64,000 nucleotides of DNA from Poriferisodalis sp965203655. Its GTDB lineage: Bacteria; Actinomycetota; Acidimicrobiia; Acidimicrobiales; Poriferisodalaceae. The stretch covers positions 300,336 through 364,335 of the forward strand of contig NZ_CBDBDD010000005.1 of NCBI RefSeq assembly GCF_965203655.1, in the 5' to 3' direction. The position numbers were made by a program, and so were the translations under genes. A model generated the notes under the pieces. It was not told the DNA's origin. It saw only the letters and a program-made list of their open reading frames with translations, and made no database searches. Shown in pieces: positions 1 through 5,706 of this stretch (the stretch's first letter is position 1; the number at the start of each line of letters is the position of its first letter).

Positions 1-128
1 AACTGTCTGCGGCAGATCTGATCCGCCTTGTCGAAGAGGTGCAGACCCAATTTGACAACGACGAAATCAGCTTCGACGAGTACGAGGAGCGCAAGATCGA
101 GCTCCTCGCCCGCCTGCCTACCGACTGA
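1..128 (+). CDS. C-terminal fragment of a SHOCT/GvpG-like small protein
   Basis: Only the last 41 codons (from base 3) lie inside the window; the gene begins upstream. The readable end contains DEISFDEYEERKIELLARL, an amphipathic acidic helix followed by a stop at 126-128. This resembles the short C-terminal helical module of SHOCT-domain proteins and of gas vesicle protein GvpG, where a phrase like 'G-x-I-S-x-E-E-Y-E-x-x-x-x-x-L-L' recurs. The module is usually an oligomerisation or attachment tail, so it does not reveal the function of the whole protein. With no upstream context the family is a guess; that it is coding is supported by the helical pattern and the stop three bases before the convergent methyltransferase gene. 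Confidence 0.5.
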   Translation, partial: LSAADLIRLVEEVQTQFDNDEISFDEYEERKIELLARLPTD

Positions 129-131
129 GCG

Positions 132-782
132 TCAGCCTGTGAGGCGGTGGACCGACACCGCGTAGTCGCCGCCGTCGAACGGGGCGCCTTCCCACGTTGA
201 GTAACGGGCGTCGAGCTCGAGCCCGTTGCGTTCGGCGAGTGCGTCGTACACATGCAGCGCCAGGTAGCCGTCGCTGAGCTGGAAGCCCGCCACCAGCACG
301 CCACCAGGGCGCAGATGCGCGGCGATGTTGGCCATCACCGCGGCTTCGGTGCCGCGTTCGAGGAAGATCATCACGTTGCCCGCGGCCACCGCAGCGTCGA
401 ACAGCCGCCGCTCGCCGGAGTCGCTCGAAGTGCCGATGTCGCTCGGTATGCCCGGGTCGCTCGAAATGCCGGAATCTCTCGAAATGACAGTGCTGGCCAG
501 GTCGCCCTGGATCCACACCAGCTCGGGCGCCTTGTCGCGTGCGAGGTCGAGCATGGCGGGGTCCAAGTCGACGCCCACGACGTGGTGGCCGCGCCGGGCC
601 AGCTCGATGGCGACCCGGCCGGTGCCGCACCCTGCGTCGAGCACGCTGCCGCCTCGCGGCAGCAGCGAATCAACCAAATCGGCTTCGCCATGAATCGACT
701 CGCCGCGCGCCGCCTTGCGGGCCCAGCGGTCGTCGTACTCGGCGCCGCGGGGTATGTCGCCTCGTTCAGCCCAGCGGCTCAG
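132..782 (-). CDS. SAM-dependent class I methyltransferase
   Basis: Small Rossmann-fold methyltransferase. Motif I is LDAGCGTGRVAIELA, followed by the acidic end of strand beta2 (VVGVDLD) and a motif-II-like QGDL. The substrate is unknown. The shortest start is a TTG at 677, but the frame stays open and well conserved in style upstream (a run with RWAERGDIPRGAEYDDRW is typical of actinobacterial members), up to a CTG at 782. That CTG overlaps the TGA of the crotonase gene as CTGA and lies 6 bases after GGGAGG, so a rare CTG start with translational coupling is preferred, giving about 216 residues. Between motif II and the following strand there is an unusual insertion of four 6-residue repeats. 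Ends 3 bases from the convergent gene fragment at the window start. Confidence 0.75.
   Translation of the reverse strand: MSRWAERGDIPRGAEYDDRWARKAARGESIHGEADLVDSLLPRGGSVLDAGCGTGRVAIELARRGHHVVGVDLDPAMLDLARDKAPELVWIQGDLASTVISRDSGISSDPGIPSDIGTSSDSGERRLFDAAVAAGNVMIFLERGTEAAVMANIAAHLRPGGVLVAGFQLSDGYLALHVYDALAERNGLELDARYSTWEGAPFDGGDYAVSVHRLTG
414..485 (-). repeat. four tandem 18-bp units inside the methyltransferase gene
   Basis: On the minus strand the units run 485-468, 467-450, 449-432 and 431-414. They encode ISRDSG, ISSDPG, IPSDIG and TSSDSG. The copies have diverged by several bases but remain in frame, so the array adds 24 residues of Ser/Asp/Gly-rich linker to the protein without breaking it. 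Confidence 0.85.
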
Positions 783-1561
783 CGGTCCTCCCAGTTCGGG
801 TCACGCCGCTCGGCAAAGGCGGTCGCGCCCTCGATGGCATCGGACGACGCAAAGACATCCTCAAGCGCCGGCTGCTGGAATGCCCAGAAGTCGTCTTCGG
901 ACACGCCGAGCACGTTGCGGATCAGCGCCTTGGAGGCACGCACGCCTTTCGGCGCATTGCGGGCGATGCGCTCGCCGAGTTCGACGGCCACGTTCACTGC
1001 CTCGCCCTTCGGGCAGACCCGGTTCACCATGCCGTGCTGGTGCGCGACTTCGGCCGTGATCGGCTCGGCGGTCAGCGCCATCTCCATGGCCAGGCTGTAG
1101 GGGAGCTGGCGCGGCAAGCGCAGCAGCGCGCCGGCACCTGCGAACAGCCCGACGCCTACCTCGGGAATGCCGAGCATGGTGCCTTCCGATGCCACGATCA
1201 GGTCGCACGACAGCGCCACTTCCAGCCCTCCCGCCAGGGCGAAGCGCTCCACCGCGGCGATGAGCGGCTTGGCCGCGCTGCGCTCGGCGATGCCCCCGAA
1301 GCCGCGGCCAGCCGGGTTCGGCATCGCATCGATCCCGCCGCCGCTGACGAACGCCTTGAGGTCCATGCCGGCGCTGAAGCCCCGTCCGGCACCGGTGATC
1401 ACACCGACGCGCACATCAGGATCGGCGTCGAGCTCATCGAGCGCCTCTCCCAACGCTACCGACAAGTCCATGTTGAATGCATTCATCGCATCGGGTCGGT
1501 TCAGCGTCAGGATCTGCACGTAGCCACGCTGCTCGACGAGGACGAGGGGTTCTTCGCTCAC
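779..1561 (-). CDS. enoyl-CoA hydratase/isomerase (crotonase) family protein
   Basis: A 260-residue crotonase, the usual family length. The oxyanion-hole segment is GRGFSAGMDLKAF and the second is LAGGLEVALSCDL. The acidic residue in LGIPEVGVGLF sits where crotonases carry a catalytic Glu. Members hydrate or isomerise acyl-CoA thioesters in fatty-acid and amino-acid breakdown; the exact substrate cannot be read from sequence. The start is GTG with GGAGGA six bases upstream. Its stop overlaps the preferred start of the downstream methyltransferase gene, so the two are probably co-transcribed. Confidence 0.88.
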   Translation of the reverse strand: MSEEPLVLVEQRGYVQILTLNRPDAMNAFNMDLSVALGEALDELDADPDVRVGVITGAGRGFSAGMDLKAFVSGGGIDAMPNPAGRGFGGIAERSAAKPLIAAVERFALAGGLEVALSCDLIVASEGTMLGIPEVGVGLFAGAGALLRLPRQLPYSLAMEMALTAEPITAEVAHQHGMVNRVCPKGEAVNVAVELGERIARNAPKGVRASKALIRNVLGVSEDDFWAFQQPALEDVFASSDAIEGATAFAERRDPNWEDR

Positions 1562-1636
1562 GGAAATTCCTCCATTTCAGGCGCCGACAGTAGCCTCGCG
1601 ATGCGACCAGGCACCATACGGAACTCGGAGCGCGTA

Positions 1637-3175
1637 ATGAACGGCAGCGGCGACGAGGTGGGCGACCTGCTGGCGCGGATCGAAATGGCTGAGCCGTCCG
1701 AGGCCCCGCTGCTGGTCCAGCTGCTGGCTCGGTCGCCCAACCTGCAGCAGGCCGATGGCCCAGTGGCCCTACGCGCTGCCCGGGCACTCAGCGTCCACGG
1801 CGGTCCCCAGATGCTGTCGATCGCAGGCGAGCTGGCCGCTCGCGCACACCGCTCAGGGCAGGCAGGTGCCGGGGTCGTGTTCGCCGAATGCGCCGACAAG
1901 ATGAGCCTGCTCAGCGGGCGGCCCCAGCAATTCGGCACCGTGGTCACACAGCACCTGGGCGACCTCGTGCTGGCACCCGTCGATGGCTCGGTCGATGACG
2001 AGTCCCGCAATCGCATCGGCCTGCCGACGCTGGCTCAACGGCGCGCTGAGATCGATCGCCGCAACCGTGAGCTCAGCCGCGAACGAGCCGACACCCCGGG
2101 CCTGCCGCCCGGCCAGCGCATGTGCCGGGTCTGGAGGGATCCGTCGCCGGGGTTTCTCGCCTCGCAGCTCGACGCCGATCCGGCCGGCTGCTGGGCCGAC
2201 GGCGACGAGCTCACCTTCGTCTGCCGCAGCGATGCCGCCGGTGTGCTGCCGGGGCCGGTCATCGAGCTGCCGATGTGGCGCATCGACGAGAACGGCGCCA
2301 ATGGCGACGGCGGCGACCTGTGGGCGCTCAGCGTGCGCATCGAACGGCTGCCAGAAGCCGTGATCGGCTATGGCTTCTGGCCGCTCGACGACGCGGGCAG
2401 CCTGCTGGGCGGCCAGCGCGGGCCGGTACCCCATCGCTTCCGCGGTCCCGACGCGCCGGCGGAAATGCCCTCACACCCTGATGATGAGCTGCGCGGCACC
2501 TCGCAGGTGCACACCATTGACAGCACGGCGCTGCGCTCCAAGCGCACGGTGACGGTGTACCTGCCGCCGGGTCACTCGGCCGCCGCGCGATTGCCGGTCC
2601 TCTACGCCACCGACGGCGGCATGATCGGCCCGTACATCAGGCGTCTCGATGCCGGCATCACCAACGAGACCGTGCCCCGCTTCGTGCTCGTGGCAGCACA
2701 CTCAGCGCCCATGGGCGGCTACGGCAACGAGCGTGCCATGGAGTACCTGCCGGGCTTCGACAACGACCGCTTCGACCGCCACCAGCGGTTCTTCGTCGAG
2801 GAGCTGACGGCCTGGGCCGCCCAGACCTTCGGCGTCTCGGAGAATCGCAGCGAGCGCGGCGTGTTCGGCGCATCAGACGGCGGCGGCCATGCGCTCGCCG
2901 TCGGCCACATGCACCGCGACAAGTTCGGCCACGCCATGGCCTATTCCACCGGCATGCCGCCGAACGAGCAGATGAACTGGAACGCGGCCGAGGCGCCATT
3001 CGTGCACCTGTGCGCCGGCACGCTCGAAGGCGGCTTCCACCAGGCCACCGAGGCATGGGCGGCCTGGCTGCACTTCGCCAAGTCGCCCCACGAATGGACC
3101 GAGCGTGTCTGCGGGCACGACCTCATCCAGTGGATCGAGGAGTTGCCCCGCGCTGTTGCACGCGCCTGGGGCTGA
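1637..3175 (+). CDS. DUF6624-like domain fused to an esterase D/enterochelin-esterase-like domain
   Basis: About 512 residues. The ATG at 1637 is chosen because a GGAG precedes it; the in-frame ATG at 1601 has no ribosome site. The N-terminal half contains SGRPQQFGTVV, a short spacer, then RNRIGLPTLAQRRAEI, which resembles the 'Q-x-(Y/F)-G-T ... R-x-x-x-G-L-P' core of DUF6624 proteins. A middle beta-rich region (roughly residues 170-270) is unassigned. The C-terminal part matches the alpha/beta-hydrolase esterase D group: TVTVYLPPGH, YATDGG, and a nucleophile elbow GVFGASDGGGHAL, with a late His in VCGHDL. The C-terminal half should hydrolyse an ester. The combination of the two domains is unusual. 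No signal peptide is seen. Confidence 0.75.
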   Translation: MNGSGDEVGDLLARIEMAEPSEAPLLVQLLARSPNLQQADGPVALRAARALSVHGGPQMLSIAGELAARAHRSGQAGAGVVFAECADKMSLLSGRPQQFGTVVTQHLGDLVLAPVDGSVDDESRNRIGLPTLAQRRAEIDRRNRELSRERADTPGLPPGQRMCRVWRDPSPGFLASQLDADPAGCWADGDELTFVCRSDAAGVLPGPVIELPMWRIDENGANGDGGDLWALSVRIERLPEAVIGYGFWPLDDAGSLLGGQRGPVPHRFRGPDAPAEMPSHPDDELRGTSQVHTIDSTALRSKRTVTVYLPPGHSAAARLPVLYATDGGMIGPYIRRLDAGITNETVPRFVLVAAHSAPMGGYGNERAMEYLPGFDNDRFDRHQRFFVEELTAWAAQTFGVSENRSERGVFGASDGGGHALAVGHMHRDKFGHAMAYSTGMPPNEQMNWNAAEAPFVHLCAGTLEGGFHQATEAWAAWLHFAKSPHEWTERVCGHDLIQWIEELPRAVARAWG

Positions 3176-3230
3176 GCGGCGATCCCGTGACCGCAGCGGC
3201 GGACGAACCCCCGATCCCCTCCACGCTGGC

Positions 3231-4097
3231 GTGAGCACCCAAGACGGGCGCATCGCCGTCGACGGCGTCGGCATCGCCTGGCGACGCTTCATGCCGCCCG
3301 AGCACGCCTTCGAACACGGCCCGGCCGGCGAGCGTCCCACCGTCGTGATGCTGCACGAGGGCTTGGGCAGCATCACCCAGTGGCGCTACCTGCCCGAGGT
3401 GCTGGCGCACCGGTGCGGGCTCGACGTGGTGGCTTATGACCGCAGCGGCTACGGGCGCTCCGATCCCCTCCCGCAGACCTATGCCGACGGCTTCATGGAA
3501 CGCGAGGCCGCCGACGTGCTGCCCGCGGTGCTCGAACAGCTCGACGTGGGTCGACCCATCCTGATCGGGCACAGCGACGGAGCGTCCATCGCCCTCATCG
3601 CCGCCGCCACAGGCTCCGTGAGCCCGCTCGGCGTCGCGGTCATCGCGCCCCACACCTTCATCGAGGACGTCTGTATCGAGGGCATCCGCGCCATCGACGG
3701 TCAGCGCGAGCGGGTCATCTCGGGACTGGCCCGCCACCACGACCATCCCCGCCTCGCGTTCGAGCGCTGGCGGGATGCCTGGCTGACACCTCGGTTCAGC
3801 CTGTGGGACATGCGGCCCTTGCTCGAACGCATCGACTGCGCGGTGCTGGTGCTGCAGGGTGACGGCGACCAGTACGCCACCGACGCGCAGGTGTGGACGA
3901 TCACTGAGCGGGTAAGAGGGGCCGAAGGTCATCTCCTGGCCGACTGCGGCCACGTCGCTCACTGCGATCAGCCCGAACTGGTGGCGGGCTATCTCGCCGA
4001 GTTCGTCTCAGCCTGCGCGCCGGCGCCGAGCCTGCCCGACAGCGCTTCGAGCGCGTCGGCTGCAATGAGATCGGGGTCTTCAAACGGTCCGAAGTGA
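3231..4097 (+). CDS. alpha/beta hydrolase
   Basis: About 288 residues from a GTG at 3231 (a longer frame from 3105 would start inside the preceding esterase). It shows the lid-region phrase VVMLHEGLGSITQWR, strand beta4 DVVAYDRSGYGRSD, nucleophile elbow LIGHSDGASIALIA, an acidic residue in LQGDGDQYA and the catalytic His in CGHVAHCDQPELV. This set resembles haloperoxidase/MhpC-like hydrolases; the substrate is unknown. It follows the esterase gene by 55 bases on the same strand. Its last 109 bases overlap the 3' end of the convergent hydrolase gene; the last ~30 residues look like a low-complexity Ala/Ser tail. Confidence 0.82.
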   Translation: MSTQDGRIAVDGVGIAWRRFMPPEHAFEHGPAGERPTVVMLHEGLGSITQWRYLPEVLAHRCGLDVVAYDRSGYGRSDPLPQTYADGFMEREAADVLPAVLEQLDVGRPILIGHSDGASIALIAAATGSVSPLGVAVIAPHTFIEDVCIEGIRAIDGQRERVISGLARHHDHPRLAFERWRDAWLTPRFSLWDMRPLLERIDCAVLVLQGDGDQYATDAQVWTITERVRGAEGHLLADCGHVAHCDQPELVAGYLAEFVSACAPAPSLPDSASSASAAMRSGSSNGPK

Positions 4098-4897
4098 CTC
4101 AACTGCGGATACTCAATGAGCCATGAGTTGGCGAGCGCCTCGTGTGCGGGCACTCCGATGTCCGCGTCTTCGCGTGGCGGTAGCTGCAGTCCCCTGCCGA
4201 TGGCCACGCGTGTCTGGCTGCCGTCAAGCAAGGCAGTCGTCGAAACCCACTCGCCGTCGTAGGTCGCCGCTTCGTCTGCCGCGCGGCACCTCAGCCGGAT
4301 GGTGCCGTCGGGCAGGTCCTCGAACCCGTTCGCGACATAGCTCGCCAGGGCATCGGCCCTCATGGTGCCGAACGGCGGGCGAGGCGCGTACCGCTCGAAG
4401 GCCTCGCCGCGGGACGCGAAGGTCTCGCGCCGCTTGTGGGTGAACTCTGCCAGCGGGTTCTCCCCAGGACCGAATTTGTCTTCGACGCGCCACACGACGG
4501 GCTCGTAGCCGTACATCCGCCGGATCGTGCTGGGTCGCCGTGCATCGGCCAGCAGCAGCGTGGCCGCACCTATCGAGTGGCCGACGCAATCCAGCTCTCC
4601 AGCGGCGATGCCCAAGTGATCGACGATCGCCAGCAGGTCATCTGCCAGCGTCGTCCACAGGTAGTCGCGGTCCGCGGGCGGCGGGCTCCAGCCATGTGCC
4701 CGCAGGTCGGGCGCCCACACGGTGAAGTGTTCGACGAGGCGGCTCGCGAGCGGGCCGTAAACCCGACCGTTGAAGCCGGTCGCGTGCACGAACAGCAGCG
4801 GCGGGCCATCGCCCCCCAAGCAATGCAGCGCGAGCTCGACCCCGTCGGCGACCTCGACCATCTCCGGCGCTGCCATGTCGCTGCCGACAGTGGTCAT
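3989..4897 (-). CDS. alpha/beta hydrolase, paralogue of the one at 17240-18088
   Basis: About 302 residues from the ATG at 4897; an upstream ATG at 4927 is possible but begins with a Cys/Pro-rich stretch unlike the family. Landmarks are LLFVHATGFNGRVYG, VWAPDLRAHGWS, the nucleophile elbow DCVGHSIGAATLLLA and a final His in YPQLSHFGPFEDP. The lid region has YEPVVW and later PPFGTMRADALASYV, closely matching YEPVLV and PPFSRCEPEAVRAYV in the plus-strand protein at 17240-18088, so these two are paralogues. The substrate is unknown. The 3' end overlaps the convergent hydrolase gene by 109 bp. Confidence 0.83.
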   Translation of the reverse strand: MTTVGSDMAAPEMVEVADGVELALHCLGGDGPPLLFVHATGFNGRVYGPLASRLVEHFTVWAPDLRAHGWSPPPADRDYLWTTLADDLLAIVDHLGIAAGELDCVGHSIGAATLLLADARRPSTIRRMYGYEPVVWRVEDKFGPGENPLAEFTHKRRETFASRGEAFERYAPRPPFGTMRADALASYVANGFEDLPDGTIRLRCRAADEAATYDGEWVSTTALLDGSQTRVAIGRGLQLPPREDADIGVPAHEALANSWLIEYPQLSHFGPFEDPDLIAADALEALSGRLGAGAQAETNSAR

Positions 4898-4944
4898 GCC
4901 GGGTCCCGGCGTGTGGGGACAGCACATGTGCTAGCCATGCGCGC

Positions 4945-5697
4945 ATGAGTACTACAGACGCCGCCGCGGGCGCTGAGGCACCCCCCGATCTCGAGTTCTT
5001 CTGGGATCCGGTCTGCCCGTTCGCGTGGATCACCTCGCGCTGGGTGGAAAAGGTCGTCGCCCAGACCGGCTACTCGGTGGACTGGCGATTCATCTCGCTG
5101 CGCATCCTCAACAAACACCGCGATTACGCCACCGAATTCCCTGCGGGATACGAGCAGGGGCACACGGCGGGGCTGCGGATGCTGCGCACCGCCGCTGCGG
5201 TGCGGGCAGAGCTCGGCCGCGACGTCATGGGTCCGCTGTACGACGCGATGGGCCAGCACTACTGGGAGATGCCCAAAGGCTCGGGATTGCGCGACCGCAT
5301 CGGCACCGAATCCCACACCGCAGAAGCACTGGCGTCCGCCGGGCTGCCCACCGACTTCGCATCAGCCGTCGACGACGAGAGCTGGGATGCGGAAATCGAG
5401 GCCGAGACCGAGCTGGCGCTCAGCCGCACCGGGCGCGATGTCGGCACACCGATCATCACGGTCGAACCGCCGGACGGGCTGTCGTTCTTCGGACCGGTCA
5501 TCTCCCGCGTGCCCACCGACGAACAGGCGGTCCCGCTGTGGAATGCCGTCATCGAGCTCGCACGCTTTCCCGGTTTCGCCGAGCTAAAGCGGTCGCTGCG
5601 CGAGGCCCCGCAGCTGCGCGTGCTGGGCACCATGTCTGACAACCCCGAGATGGAGGACTGGGAAGCCGGCTCCCGCAAGGCCCACAAGCCCAGCTAG
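4945..5697 (+). CDS. DsbA-family protein, homologue of mycobacterial Rv2466c (mycothiol-dependent reductase)
   Basis: A 250-residue thioredoxin-fold protein with a helical insertion. Matching the Rv2466c family are FFWDPVCPFAWITSRWV near the N-terminus, FISLRILNKHRDY, LYDAMGQHYW, GTPIITVEPP (the cis-Pro loop) and FFGPVISRVPTDEQA. Rv2466c-type enzymes use a Cys-Pro-x-Cys site to reduce disulfides or nitro compounds with mycothiol. Here the site reads C24-P-F-A27: the resolving Cys is an Ala, so only a monothiol mechanism would be possible. The ATG at 4945 is the first start after the divergent hydrolase. Role assigned from family resemblance. Confidence 0.78.
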   Translation: MSTTDAAAGAEAPPDLEFFWDPVCPFAWITSRWVEKVVAQTGYSVDWRFISLRILNKHRDYATEFPAGYEQGHTAGLRMLRTAAAVRAELGRDVMGPLYDAMGQHYWEMPKGSGLRDRIGTESHTAEALASAGLPTDFASAVDDESWDAEIEAETELALSRTGRDVGTPIITVEPPDGLSFFGPVISRVPTDEQAVPLWNAVIELARFPGFAELKRSLREAPQLRVLGTMSDNPEMEDWEAGSRKAHKPS

Positions 5698-5706
5698 CCC
5701 AGCTAG
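5689..5706. repeat. 9-bp tandem duplication across a stop codon
   Basis: CCCAGCTAG occurs twice head to tail (5689-5697 and 5698-5706). The TAG of the first copy is the stop of the DsbA-like gene. The CTAG core of the second copy supplies the stop of the convergent molybdenum-oxidoreductase gene on the minus strand (5703-5705). Confidence 0.85.

Noticed and set aside
539..1636. Long upstream extension of the esterase fusion frame
   Set aside because: The frame is open but antisense to the methyltransferase and crotonase; the GGAG before ATG 1637 marks a better start.
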